64,000 nucleotides of DNA from Cycas panzhihuaensis (taxonomy: Eukaryota; Cycadophyta), in the NCBI GenBank assembly GCA_023213395.1, contig CM041465.1, positions 23,064,001 through 23,128,000 of the forward strand, written 5' to 3'. Under the pieces are notes generated by a model that did no database searches, was not told the origin of the DNA, and was given only the letters and a program-made list of their open reading frames with translations. The translations under genes were made by a program, and so were the position numbers. Each line of letters starts with the position of its first letter. Position 1 is the stretch's first letter. Shown here in pieces: positions 46,169-58,496 of this stretch.

Positions 46169-48860
46169 TGGATGCACGTCTACGAGATAGCTACCTAACT
46201 AAATAGGTGTGGTAAGAGCGGATGATAATGTGATTGAGAAAGAGACCTATAAGTAGGGTAATTACCACGCAGGGCGCCCCGTGCGCCGGAGCGCGAGTTC
46301 GGGACCTGCAATGGAATGTGGCTACCAAAGGGTGATCCTCCACCACTTCGAACAAAGGGTGAAGAGGTGTAGGGTTAGCCTGGGTTGACCTAAGGGACGG
46401 ATCCTCCCACCCTTGGGTGGCCAGAAGGGAAAGGGGAGGAGCCTTCAGGGGTTTCCCTAAAGCAACAGGAGACGAAGAAGGATAGGCAAGCGACTGGCCT
46501 ATAGACGGGGTCGCTTTGGTTATCTGGCGAAGCGGGAAACCAAATGAAGGTAAGAGGGATGATCCGAGAAGATGGATCAAAGTATGCCCAAGAAAACTAA
46601 CTAGGCATACGAGTAATACAGAGGATAAGAAGCTCGCATGATTAAGAAAGAGAGGAAAGGTGAAAAGGAGCGGTTCCTATGACCTTTTCCTATGGGTAGC
46701 AGAGATGCATGCAATAAAACAAATAAAGCATAAACTGAAAGCAAAGTTAAGTTTCCCTTTTGATCTCTAATGAGTTAATTACTAAAAAGGAATTCAAAAG
46801 GAAAGAGTAGTAGGGTGGAGTGAGGCGTGCACCTGGACCAGAGGCGTGCGTGACAAAGGCCTTCCCGAGGGACACCAAACTACTCCACAAGGTGCGTCGG
46901 ATGCGAAGCATCATGGCGGATTGGAAAGAGGGGCTCCCTTACCTTCCCCGGAAAAATACTAAAGTGCAATACCAAGGAAGAAAAGAACCAAATACTAGCG
47001 ACTAAGGAAGTATAAAAGTACAACATGCGTAAGAGCACTTACCGGCAATGGAACGAGCGGAAAATACCTTTTGCACTCTCCAAGCACCTGCAAGCAATGG
47101 CAACCTCCCCCTTTCTAGAGAAAGGGTACTAACATGCAATGACGAGATCCTAACAATACATGTCTATGTGATACAAATATAAAGTTAAACACATATATGT
47201 TAGCATCAACACAACGATGATAGTATGTAAAAGAAGGAAACCAAAGTGAAAGGAAAGTAACCGGTAAGCCTCGGAGTGGCCCACCTCCCACAAAGAAAAC
47301 CCTAACCTCCCCCAAAAGCCACAAGGCAGCGAGGGCAAGGCTAAGAAAGATGGCTGAAAATAGTTGCAAGGGAGTTGCAAGGAGCCAAAGAAGACCTACA
47401 GCAAACCGGGGTGCTACGGAAAGTAAACCGGGCTGCCGGGAAAAGAGTTAGACAGGGACAAGTGGTTTGGACTTATGTAAGTTGCCCAGACCTAAGCCTA
47501 AGCCCTTAAACTAGCGCTGCAACGTGTGACAACTGGATTTCAAAGGGCTAAGAGAGGGCCAACAAACCCCCGTTTGAGTGCCAAGGACAGCACAAGGCAA
47601 AAGGGAGGATTTGGGGGGCTTAAAGCCACTTGAGGAGTGTGGAAGGTGGTGCAGAATCCACCCAGCTCCTTCCCAAACCCTATGTCAACCCTCAATACCG
47701 CTGCCTTGAGCAACAAACACAGGTAAGAGGCACTATAACAGAGGTAGAACAACCCAATGTAAAGAGGAAACCAACCCTCACAAAGACAAGCAAGAAACAA
47801 GCAAGATAGGGCATCAATAACACAAGAGAAACAACTCAAATCAATAAATACCTGAGTGGAAGAGGAAAGGTGCTTGCCTCAGCCGAGGGATGGCAAAGAG
47901 GGGCTGAGAGATCAGCCTAGAACCGTGGTGTAGCAGGTTTGGGGCCCTGCTAATGAAGTTGGAAGGAGAACACCTGCACTTGGGACACTTGAAGACTGCC
48001 CGGGGCAAGAATCTACTAAAATCTCTCCAAGGGCCCCTCTCCAAGGTGTGTGAGGGGCTGGGAAGATGCCCTAGCCACACCGAAGGAGAGCTGGGCACTG
48101 GAGGAGAGATGCAGGTCCTGTGGTAGTAGCAGGGTAGCAGAGAAGAGCAGAGCACAGTGTGGTTTCCTTGAGGAGCAATCCAAAAAGTGAGCCAAAAGTT
48201 CTCAAAAATGAGTCAGAAGTGACTTAAGTACTTAACCCAAACCCTAAAGTGAATGATTAGGGCACGACTGAGGGTGAGTTAAGTCGCGAGACATGTGGCA
48301 GTTTTGTAATAAATGTGAAATTACCACGGTGGATTTTAAAAAATAAGTAGGAATAGTCATACCTTTGCAAAATCTGCGGTACCGCGGATATTCCTGTGGT
48401 ATCAACCCAGAGGCAAAAACAGGCCCAACTAGCTAGCCTAGGCTGGGGGCAGATGATAAAAAGAGCCAATGGGGGGCTAAGACACCCACCCGGGGGTAGA
48501 CAAGCCAACAGACGGGTCCAAAGGAGCAAAAATAGGGCTCAAACGGTGTGGCAAGTCAACCAAACGATGACAGGTCATCACACGGGCGGAGGTGGCGCAA
48601 ACCGAGTGGATCTTGGAGCGAGGAGGGCAGATGCGGGAAGTGGGGTGGCCACGAGGGTGCCACACTCGTTGGGAGTGTGCCGCTGCTATAGTCGTCATAG
48701 GCTAAAATAAGTGTAGACGAAGACAAAGTCACTTACAAAGCCACACACATGCAGACATGCAAGCAAACACTCATCAAATGAAAGCGATGATAAGGCGAGA
48801 AACATACCTACACTTATCTGAGTCGGTGATTCCATATCCATTCCTGGAATCCGGGAAACA
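46169..48860 (-). repeat. 5' LTR of element C, 2692 bp
   Basis: + strand start TGGATGCACGTC, end CCGGGAAACA, followed by target duplication GGTGA. It aligns with 32489-34686. In the first ~175 bp about a dozen differences are visible by eye, nearly all transitions. Confidence 0.95.
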
Positions 48861-48865
48861 GGTGA
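48861..48865 (+). repeat. Target site duplication GGTGA, right copy (element C)
   Basis: It follows the LTR end at 48860. After it, intron 1 of H's antisense gene resumes. Confidence 0.95.
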
Positions 48866-48905
48866 GGATAGGTCAAAGTCTGACTTATTTTGTGGCATTT
48901 TGCAG

Positions 48906-50810
48906 GTTGTGACCGCGGTGGAGAACCGCGAAAACATAGATATGGCTATGCTTAGCTTCATAGAGATGATGTCACGGGAGGATAGGTATATACTATCAAG
49001 ATGTGGCATGTTGAAGGTCACGAGGACACCCCAGTACACATCGAATCAGAGATTGTTAGTGGATATAGTGTCCCACTGGGATAGACAGAGGCATGTCTTC
49101 CACCTACCCCAAGTAGGGGATGTATCGGTGACACCTGGAGATATCAGGAGGATACTGGGAGTACCGACGATTCTAGGAGCATTGCCCAGCAATGAGGCAA
49201 TACACAGGGAGGCTGCTACTTTTTCCATAGGCTCAGACAGGTGGGAGAGGTGAGGGATACCTCTCCAGAGCATGGTGATGTTGAGGATTCCTCGGGTGAG
49301 GAAGCTGATCACATTGTGTGTTCTATTCTGGATATCTCGGAAGCAGAACTATAGGGATATACCAGGTGGTTGGATGGATGTTGTGCACCAGCATGAGGCA
49401 GGAGAGAGGATGGACTGGGCTACGCTCATAACAGTGAACCTCGTCGCACAGCTAGATGCCATTCAGGTAGTGGGAAAGGGCAGACTGTCATACAATACTC
49501 TACTACAATGTTGGTTCTTCGACCACTTTGGAGCAGTGGCACCGACAGGGGGACCACACCCTGTCTCAGAGTGGGCCCTGATGGTACACAGGTGGCAGAC
49601 TTGGTTTAGAGGGGCCGAGGACTAGGCGCATGTCCATCGCTCGGTGGAGGCCACATCACTAGACCTCCTCACCACGATAGACTACATAATAGATCCATAC
49701 AGAGCGGTGAGATGGGATAGCGACGACGAGACAGGTGGGGCAGGAGTGCTCTTAGGAGATTATTAGGGTGGTGATGGAGGTGATGGGGTAGGACCATCAC
49801 GAGCTGTAGGAGAGGCAGGGAAGGAGGGGAGGCAGGACCATCTGGGACTGCAGGTAGAGAGGCAAGGCCTTAAGGAGCTACGGAGAAGAGAAGGGGCCCA
49901 GTGGCACGGGCTCGCATGTTGCAGATTGTCAGGAGATCCGGAGAGGCAGTTACACCAGCTGAGGAGAGGAAGGATACTCCAGTAGTTGAGGTGGTAGTTG
50001 AGGAGGTACCAGAGGAGGAGGAGGTACCTGCAGTTGGTGGAGTACTAAGGGCAGAGCAGTAGCCCGAGTCGAGGAGCCGGTGGCCGCATCAGGTGAGATA
50101 TGACTAACTGTTGTCATCGCTTGATTACCAAATGTGCATATATAGTTTGGTTTTGATTTGATATGTGTATGGACATGGACTGATATATGATGTGCTAGAT
50201 TGCAAGTATAGCAGACATCTAGAGACTGGTGGAGGCGGTAGTCCAGGAGATATTTCCCTGGGCCTACGCAGAGGGACAACCTCCCATCCAGGCAGGTGAT
50301 GAGCCCAGATCGGTAGGCGCCCATGCAACAACATTCACCCCATTGATAAGGGCGAGAGACATATCGATCGTAGAGTCCCAAGAGCATGAGGCATGTACGG
50401 GATGGCAACAGGTAGAGCTGGATACTACCCAGGCTCAGAGGGATACCCTATAGAGTCAGGTACAGGTACTGGAGGCTCAGGGAAGAGCCGAAGGGGATAC
50501 GGAGAGTTGTATCTAGCTAGCAGTGATGGAAGAGCGTCTCAGAGGGATGGAGAAGAGGCTCCACAGCGTAGAGATGGATCGAGATCGTATCCAAGCCCGA
50601 TACGATCGACTAGTGGATGAGGTGGCATCGAGGTCGATGAGGAGCAAGACACATACCCACATAGTGATGACGACCCTGAGGAGACCACGAGATAAGGGGA
50701 GCGAGGCAGGAGGCTCTCGGAGACTGAGAAGGAGTCTTGGAGGGATGTGGTCCCTAGGAAAGGGATAACATCAACCATGAGATGATGCCCCAGGGGCAGG
50801 GTAGCAATAG
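48906..50810 (+). pseudogene. Exons 2-3 of element H antisense PMD-like gene
   Basis: Acceptor TTTTGCAG, then exon 2 48906-50092 (VVTAVENRENIDMAML; HVFHLPQVGDVSVTP; MDWATLITVNLVAQLD; LLQCWFFDHF; GGPHPVSEWALMVHRWQT). Intron 2 is 50093-50211 (GTGAGATA..GTATAG, 119 bp against 117 bp in C). Exon 3 encodes the coiled-coil tail (ERLRGMEKRLHSVEMDRDR). Exon 2 is the longest readable copy of this protein. Stops lie at 49251-49253 (AGA-type to TGA) and 49623-49625 (CAG to TAG). At the position where C and T share a TGA (PS*PVG), H still has CGA. Same family as 36198-38669. Function unknown. Confidence 0.65.
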
Positions 50811-51199
50811 AGTAGTATATAGGAGTTTTATTTTAGATAGGGGAAAGCACAGACCTCCAGGGAGTTACTATATATAATCACATGATTATACCCTCCCTGC
50901 AAGGACTCCGACTTCCCACAGATGATGTACCATACCATTTGTATGATATGACACATGATTATTTTGATGTATATAGACAAGGTGATTGATACCCCATTTG
51001 ATGTATGACAATGTGTATCATGATATGTGATGGATGTTATGTATGTTTTTGTTTACACGTTTGTGTATGTATATGAGGGTGCACGGATGCACGAGAATAT
51101 GTATGATTATACTTTAAGCTGATTATTGTATGAGTTTTGTGTTATGATATTTGTTTAAGTTATGCATATTTCCTTTCATGCAGGACCCTATTCCTAACA

Positions 51200-51709
51200 G
51201 GGATACACACGATCACCATGAGCAACGATGATCAATACATGTGGTGCTAGGAAATAGGGCGACACACATGTTCACATGGGAGCATAGCGAGATATGCAAA
51301 GGAAATTCCAATAGGAGGGGAGTGACGACACTCTAGAGTGTCATCCTAATTGGGGAATGCCCAAATAGGAAGACGAGGTTCCCAGGGGAAAGGGAACAAG
51401 GGTTCCGCGGGAGGAATTAAAAAAGGAACGAGAGGGCCACCCTAAGTTGTCGTTCCACCTGTGGCTAGGAGAAACGAGAACAAGCTTAGGATGGTAGTTT
51501 AGACTCATTTTAGAGTGTAAAGAGAGAGAGAAGTGTGCCTAGCCCAAGTAAGGGTAGGGGTAGTCACACATAGAATCGGAAATAGGTGACGAAGGGTAGG
51601 CCCCGTATGGCTAGGCCTACAAATAAACTGGTTTTGGTCAGATCTAGATGAATGCGATAGACCTAGCACGCGATGGGTCATGTGGCAAGGTTACATATGA
51701 GTAAGAGTG
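51200..51709 (-). pseudogene. Element H remnant: end of Arg/Ser-rich gag tail, hairpin and small-ORF region
   Basis: On the - strand, 51700-51530 matches the 3' end of the pol-less tail of B (about 10830-10985; agtttatttgtaggcctagc.. and tgactacccctac..). It runs directly into a hairpin unit at 51436-51494 and then the small-ORF region. No RT or integrase lies between tail and hairpin, so H is pol-less like A and B. It is cut at 51709 by element T. Confidence 0.75.
51705..51709 (+). repeat. Candidate target duplication GAGTG of element T
   Basis: Five bases immediately before the LTR edge TGAAACGATTCC. The matching copy would lie beyond 64000. Confidence 0.5.
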
Positions 51710-54343
51710 TGAAACGATTCCCGCGGGGTGGTTTCCTACGTTTAGCAAGATATGGCTATATAAAATTGAGTCAGGTTATGAGTCAGATTGATTAGTAAGG
51801 AATCACCACGTAGGGTATCCATGCGGCGGAGCATGAATTTGGGACCTGCAAATGGTGCCTAATTACTTCAAGGTAATCTTGGGAGAGGGACGCAAGGCGA
51901 GGCCTTGGGTCATCCCAAAAGGCAAGGCCCTCCTACCCCTTGGATGGCCAGGAAGAGGAAGAAGGGACCTAAAGGGTTGTGTCTTGTCAAGGAAGAGAGA
52001 AGGCAACATGCAGGGTGGGATGTGCGTAGTGTAATATCTACATGTAAGCTAGTCAAAGGAGTGGGGTGAGTAGCTCACGCTCAAACGAAACTACCTACAT
52101 GCAATAAAACAACTACGAAGAAAAAACATATAAATGCAAACATGTATTCCTTCCCCTTTTCGTTTCCTATGTGTTTTTAATATGCAAACACATGCATTGG
52201 AGAAAAATGCTATAGGAAAAACACAAGGGAAAAGAGGAATACCTGGACATGGTGTTCGAATGAAGTGTTGCGATTCCTGTTGCTTTACGTGTATTCCCAC
52301 TCCACTCGTCGTGTAGGTGAGACCAGCTGACGATGGTTGCCATGAGCAGTCGAAGGGGGCTATCTTACCTCCCCAAATGTGCAAAAAGAAGCAAGCAAGG
52401 CAAAGGCAAAGATAGCAAAAAAAAAACAAAGAAAAGCAACTAACAAGAGGCTAACTTGTTGGCCAACTCGCCTCGTGTGTATCTCCGTGATCACAAAACC
52501 TGTCAGTCAAAACATGCAAGTTCCTCCCTCTTAGAAGAGGGGATACCAAGTATATCTAATATATATATGCATAAATATAAATGAGTTAAAACCAAACTAA
52601 CTCAAGAACACATGCACATTACTCCAAAGAACTCCAAACAGGACTCCAGTAAGCAACCACACCAATCGGCACCCAAAGCGAAAGAGTTAGCCTCGGAATG
52701 GCTAGCTCACCCACAGAAATCCCCACGTGGCCTCAGGGAAGAAGAAATAAACTATATTGATTACATAGAGCAGCAAGCAAAAGAGGAGAGAAACCAGTGG
52801 GATGATGTGTAAACACACCCAAAGGACGAGGTGCTATGAGTAGCAGATCGCCCAGTTGGGATAAGCTACAGGTTATGAACCAACTGGGAGCGGTTTTGGG
52901 GCTTATGTGGTGCCCAAAACCAGTAAAAAAGGGTCTGAAACCAGCATGACAAGGGGCTGCCAATGCTGATTCAGATTTAGAAGTAGGCTCCTAAGTCCCT
53001 AGCCTAGCTTCAAGGGAGGCAGTAGGTGCAAGGGGAAAGAAAAGAAGGGTTTGGACCCTTGGGGAGAAGGTCAACAAGGGGGGACTAGCCCCGCCTTTCT
53101 CCCTCCACTTTTCTTTGTGTCACCCCCTTACATAGCCACCTTAAAGTAGGCTTGTAGGAAGAAGAAGGGAAGCACTACAATACCAGGTACAAAGAGCTAG
53201 TGCCAAATGAGTACAAAGTCAAAAAAACAACAAATATACTAAGCACTTATTCATAAAAAAGTAAGGAAAGAGCATGAGTCTTAAGGCAAATATTGAAGAG
53301 TACCTTACAACAGAGAATAGGAGTTTATCTCTACTGGAAAATAGAAGAAAGAACCTGTATTTGATAGGGTTTGAAGGTTGGTTTGGAGGAGACATCACCA
53401 TGAGAAGACCACTATGGTTTGAGACCTTGGAGCTTTTCCTTGGAGAGTTCTTGTGAATACTCTTCTTTCCACTGTATGAACCTGCAAGAGGAGGCCTGAG
53501 CTACTGGTGCTGAGCCTGAGATGCAGCAATAATCTCTATAGAAAGAGTAGCAGCAAAAGAGAATGCCTTTTTTGTAGTAGGTGATGGAGAGCTGTAGGAG
53601 TGTCCTCAAAAAATGAAGGAAGAAGAGGAAAGAATGATTGACTTTTTAGTTTTTATCTTCCACTAACCTTGAGTGAACATTGAGAGTCACGGGGAAGTCA
53701 AAAGGTGCGGACGCTAAGTGGCAGTTCTGTGAAAAGAACGGGAACTACCGCATCTGTTTTAAAAAATATTTTTGAACAATCGTGCCATGGTAAACATTGT
53801 GGTACCATGGCAAATATCGCAGTACCGCTAAGTTTACAGTGGTGTGGGCCTGTAGGCCACAATAAGGTTAGAAGTGGGATTTGAAGCCAAATAGGGAGTA
53901 TGTTAGGGCTGAACAAGCTGGGAATTGGTGCCCAGATGATTGACTGGTGGTCAGGAGAGAGGGATGGGTTTCAACCGGGGATCCTATCATACTCGAAAAG
54001 TGAATCAAAGTATAGGTAGAATGCTGTCATGAGCGAGACGCGACTGACTAAGGTGTCCCAAGGGGCTATGGAGATGATGTGGGTAGCTAAGTGCCATATG
54101 GGATGTAGCACTCGCTGAGGAGTGCTCCCACGGTGGGTCATCATAGGCTGAGTGGCATGTGACATGCACATGCAGTGTGATCAAGCAAGAAAGCAATGCA
54201 GTCATGCGAATGACAGGCAAGCATGCATCAGGAAATCTACTAAGCGACCTCGGTCAAATAAGAGTAAGGATGGGAGCAAAAACATATACCTGAGTTTACC
54301 TTAGTCGATGCGTCCTGAGTCCATTCCTGGTAGCTGGGAAACA
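51710..54343 (-). repeat. 3' LTR of element T, 2634 bp
   Basis: + strand start TGAAACGATTCCCGCGGGG, end AGCTGGGAAACA. Start and end align with the A/B LTRs (GAGAGCGTTTCA; TGTTTCC). Confidence 0.88.
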
Positions 54344-54426
54344 TTGCCTCCTTGGCAGCAGAGCCTCATCGCTCGAAAGCGTGGTGTGATGGTGAATGCT
54401 GACAACCAAAAACCGTTAGTAGCACA

Positions 54427-54428
<2 letters not shown>

Positions 54429-54494
<66 letters not shown>
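54429..54494. repeat. (TA)n microsatellite, about 33 units
   Basis: A pure TA run between the 3' LTR and RNase H of T. Other copies have only short TATATA tracts here (for example 27800, 34768, 4470). Confidence 0.95.
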
Positions 54495-54500
<6 letters not shown>

Positions 54501-54759
54501 CCATGAACAACATATGGACCAAGGGTGTCAGTGAGCATCATGGCGGAAGGCATGGATAAGGGAGACGGAGACAAGGACAACATAGGGGCTGCCTATGCAT
54601 CGTCTAAAAGTCAACCTGTAATTGAAGAAAGCCAATGAGGGGGATGCCCCCATTACTGAAGTACAACAAGTGATATGAGGGCACCCAATAGACAAAAATA
54701 AGCAGGTCGGAATAAAGGCGACTAAAGACTTGAGTAACGGGCTGGCCAAAAAATGTCTC

Positions 54760-55179
54760 TCAAAGGCGGTCACCAAGAAGGGAGGCACGCTCAAGGATGA
54801 GGCAGACAAGGCTGTCTGCCTCAACATTGAGGTCCCGAGGGATGTGCCGAATGTCAACGGATGAGAAGCGGGCCAAGAGAGATTTGGCAGTTGAAGCAAG
54901 GGTTCTCAGGTGAGGGCATCGTGCCTGGTAAACTTGGGTGAGATGGGACACAACAACTTGAGAATCGCAAAGCAAAATGATGGGTCCGTTATGGAAATAG
55001 AGAGCGTCGGTAAGGGCTTCAATAACGGCCGTGTACTTAGCTTCATTATTGGTTGCTTCGGGGAGGAAGATCCCAGAGCACAAGAAATTATGTCCGGAGG
55101 GGCTGCGAAGGATCCAAGCGGCAGCAGAGTTCTGGCTACGCGGCCGTCGGTAAAAATGTAGAGGGACATGGGTGAACAC
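54760..55179 (-). pseudogene. Archaeal-type RNase H of element T
   Basis: Open through SAAAWILRSPSGHNFL, ATNNEAKYTAVIEAL, ILLCDSQVVVSHLTQVYQ and HIPRDLNVEADSLVCLILE, so the Glu and the last two Asp are kept and no stop occurs to the C-terminus. The first motif (IFTDGR) lies in another frame because of an indel near 55140. Of the copies here this C-terminal part is the best preserved. Confidence 0.85.
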
Positions 55180-55695
55180 AAAATCCTAGTGATAAAAGAC
55201 CAATAATAGAGCAAAAGAGAGGCTCGAACGGTAAGCAATGAGTGGTCGTGGAGGGTACGAGGACCTCGCAATGAGGCTACCCAAGGACGAGAGCAAGCAG
55301 TCCGACCACTACCTGAGAGCGGGTGGAAAAAGGGCACCCTAGGGTACCAAAAGGTCGTTTTGGGAAGCAAAACATACCCCCAGATGGGGGAGCATTTCCT
55401 TTGGAGATCCCAAGAGTAGAAAAGAGTTGCGGAAATGAATCTAGGATGGCGAAATGAGACAAACAAGTATAAACTTAGGCATGCACGGGAGTGGCACATA
55501 AAACGAGATGGAAGGGCCCTATAGAAAGGTGCAATGATGAGGTGCCATAAATACACTTACAAGAGAGGGCAAAAAGGGCATCAAAAGAGTACAACAGGCG
55601 GTAGGACCAGAAGACAAAGGTGATCGGGGAAACGAGACGGTTCCAATGGCTGTCGCGAGAGCAAAAACGGAGGTAGTGCCCGTCGAGACCCCCGT

Positions 55696-55705
55696 TTATA
55701 TAAGG
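55696..55705 (+). promoter_or_regulatory. TATA box of element T antisense gene
   Basis: TTATATAAGG, same context as 36029 and 31853. Exon 1 downstream (about 55870-55890) has lost the GTGAGTGG donor (reads GGAGTGG). Confidence 0.5.
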
Positions 55706-56348
55706 AAATTCAATAGAAAGTGAATTCATTTTCACTAGCTCTCGTGAGAAACTAGAGCCATTTCCTTACGCAACAGAGCACCACCCAACTTCAGAGGCAC
55801 GCAGAGGGAGATCGAATCTGGATCGTAGCACGTAGAGAGCCAGGATCATCAAGGCGTGATGATGTGACAAATGATTAGATCCGGAGTGGATCCTACGAAA
55901 CCCATCCCATTTCAAAGTTTTAATTTGGGTGCTTTTTGTCAATTTTCATGTAGTTTTTATGCCCCATATGGGTAGATTGCGATCTTTCAGAGTCTGAATT
56001 GGACCCAGAACGAGGGGGGACCTGGGCATTAGGGAGCCCTGGTCCCAGTGGGCCCCACGGGGTCCACCCAAAGGATTTTTTTAAAAAATTTTGAGGCAGA
56101 AACCCCCCCTTTTGGGGGGTGCTGTTCGTACCGCGACAAAGATCGCAGTGCCATGGGGCCCCGATCGCTGCGGGACCTGAGCTAAAGTTTGTGGTATCGC
56201 AAAGTTTAGTGCAAGACGGGCGCGCACTTACGTAAAAGAAAATGAGGGGCCATGAGGCCCTAAATCTTAAGCAGAAAAAGCTGAGAGGTAGCCAAGAGGA
56301 TAGAGGACTAATCCAGACTTGATTTTGATTGGTTTGTGATGTTGATAG

Positions 56349-58222
56349 GCTGTTATCACAGTGGATAACCGCGAGAACATAGGTATGGCGATCCTTAGTT
56401 ATATAGAGATGATGTCCAAGGAGGACAAGGGGATTCTGCGGAGGTGTGGCATGTTCAAGGCCCTGAAGACACCTCCGTTTACATTAGATCAGAGGTTGTT
56501 AGTTGATATTGTATCTCACTGGGACAGGAGGAGGTATGTCTTCCACCTACCCCAAGTGGGAGATATAACAGTGACGCTGAGGGATATTCGGTAGATTTTG
56601 GGAGTACCTGCGACTAGGAGGCTGGTGACACTAGGAGCGCTTCCTAGCAATGAGGTAGCACATCGGGAGGCAGAAGTATTCTTCACATGGACAGACAGAT
56701 GGGAGAGGAGAGGAGTTCCTCTCCAGACTATGGTGATGTCTAGGATTCCTCGAGTGAGGAAACTTATTACGCTGTGTATTCTGTTTCGTGTTTCCTGGAA
56801 ACAGAACTATAGAGACATCCCTGGGGAATGGATGGATGCAGTGCGCCACTGTGAGGTGGGTGAGAGGATGGACTGGGCCACCCTGATAGCAGCGAACCTC
56901 GTCGCACAGCTGGATGCTATCAGGACGACTGGCAAAGGAGGGTTATCATATAACACGTTGCTGCAGTGCTAGTTTTTTATCACTTCTAAGTAGTGGCACC
57001 GGCGGGGGGACCACACCCCATTACATAATGGGCCTCAATGGTCTACAGATGGCAGACTAGATTGAGGGAGACAGAGGATCAGGCCCATGTCTGGCACTCA
57101 GTGGAGGCGACATCGCTGGACCTCCTCACCGTGACAGATTACGTGGCAGATCTGTATAGGGCAGTGAGGTAGGATAGCGACGACAAGGCAGGTGGAGTAG
57201 AGGCGCTCCCAGGTGACGATGACGATGATGACGATGGAGGAGATGGGGCCAGCCCATCATGACCTGTGGGAGAGGCAGGTCCATCAAGGACGATAAGAGG
57301 AGTAGCGAGACCATCCGGATCGCCGAGGAGAGGCAGCCCATCGTGGGTCATGGAGGAGAGTAGGGGGCCAGTGACAAGGGCCCGTAGGTTACGGATCATG
57401 AGGAGATCCGGAGGGGTGACGACAAAACCAGTCCTAGTGAGGAGAGAGGCCCAAGCAGAGGTGGTACCTGAGGAGGAGGTACCAGCAGCTGGCGGGGAGC
57501 CAAGAGGAGAGGTCATCGCACGAGTAGAGGAGCCAACGGGCACGGCAGGTGAGGCCTAACTATTTCCTCAGTTGTTTGATAGCCAGATAGATGGTTTGAT
57601 TTGGTTTTATTTTGATATGCAGTTGGATATATACTGACATATAGTATGTTGGATTTGTAGGTACCGCAGATCAAAGTACAGAGACCATGGTGAGGGAGAT
57701 GTTCCCTCAGGTGTATGCAAAGGGGCAACCACCCATCTAGGTAGAGGATACGCCTAGATCAGCAAGTGCATACATGGTAGCATTTGCCCCGTTGGCGAGG
57801 CTGCAGAGTCCCAAGAGCATATGGCATTCAGAGGACAGATGCAGCAGGAGTTGGATGAGGCTAGGGGCGAGCGAGACGTGTTGCGGAGGCATGTACAGGC
57901 TCTAGAGGCTTAGGGAAGAGCAGCTGGAGACACAGGGAGCATGGTTCGAATAGCAGTGCTGGAGGAGCATCTTCGAGGACTGGAGAGTGAGAGGGATCGT
58001 ATCCAGGCCAGATATGATCAGCTGGTAGACCAGGTGGCGTCGAGGTCAAGCAGGAGCAGGACATACACCCACACGGTAGCGATGGCCCTGAGATAGCCAC
58101 ATGATGAGGGGAGCGAGGTAGGGAGCTTGAAGAGGCCCAAGAGGAGCCTCGGAGGGATGTGGTTCCTAGGAGAGGGATCACACAAACCAGGAGATGGTAC
58201 CCTAGGAGCGAGGCAGCAGTAG
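56349..58222 (+). pseudogene. Antisense PMD-like gene of element T, exons 2-3
   Basis: Acceptor GTTGATAG, then exon 2 56349-57548 (ITVDNRENIGMAIL; YVFHLPQVGDITVTL; MDWATLIAANLVAQLD; GLSYNTLLQC). Intron 2 is 57549-57660 (GTGAGGCC..TTGTAG, 112 bp). Exon 3 runs 57661-58222 and carries the charged coiled-coil tail. Stops appear after DIR (56592), after LLQC and at PS*PVG. Same architecture as C and H, which argues that the gene was a regular part of the element. Confidence 0.65.
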
Positions 58223-58496
58223 AGTAGGACATATGTATTTGATTTTGGCAGGGGAAAGCACAGGCCTCCAGGGGGTCATATATAGAGTCATATGATTGTA
58301 CCCCACCTATAAGGACACCGACTTCCCATATGTACGATGTGATATATGATTTTGATGTATATATATATATATACGGGGTAATTGGTACCCCATTTTGATA
58401 TGTGATGATGTGTATATCATGTACGCCAGATGACATGTATGTTATAGATGCTTTGTTATATGATGCACATATTTCCTTCCATGCATGGCTATATAT

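Larger units (their letters stand above)
32489..48860 (-). mobile_element. Element C: full-length 16.4-kb Ty3/gypsy (Tat-like) retrotransposon with antisense gene
   Basis: Bounded by GGTGA target duplications. Order on the - strand: 5'LTR 46169-48860, primer site 46151-46167, gag from 45902, protease, RT, RNase H, integrase to about 39307, hairpin, small ORF, antisense PMD-like gene on the + strand, second RNase H, 3'LTR 32489-34686. The DNG-type protease, CxxH..H..C gag finger, absence of a chromodomain and NGKFLKKFYA integrase tail place it in the non-chromovirus (Tat/Ogre-like) gypsy group. Frames contain several stops, so it is no longer active. Confidence 0.95.
24952..51709 (-). mobile_element. 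Element H: old host gypsy element, interrupted by three later insertions
   Basis: Read on the - strand from high to low coordinates, the segments are 51709-48861, then 32488-31205, then 28456-24952. They carry the end of a basic gag tail, a hairpin, a small-ORF remnant, an antisense PMD-like gene, an archaeal-type RNase H and a 3' LTR. The basic tail runs straight into the hairpin, so H was pol-less like A and B but kept the antisense gene and RNase H. Joining the segments at the target duplications restores continuity of the RNase H frame and of intron 1. The 5' half lies beyond element T, outside the window. Confidence 0.85.

Noticed and set aside
54429-54494. TA run and the ORFs of alternating Ile/Tyr across it
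   Set aside because: Simple microsatellite; the ORFs are artefacts of the repeat.
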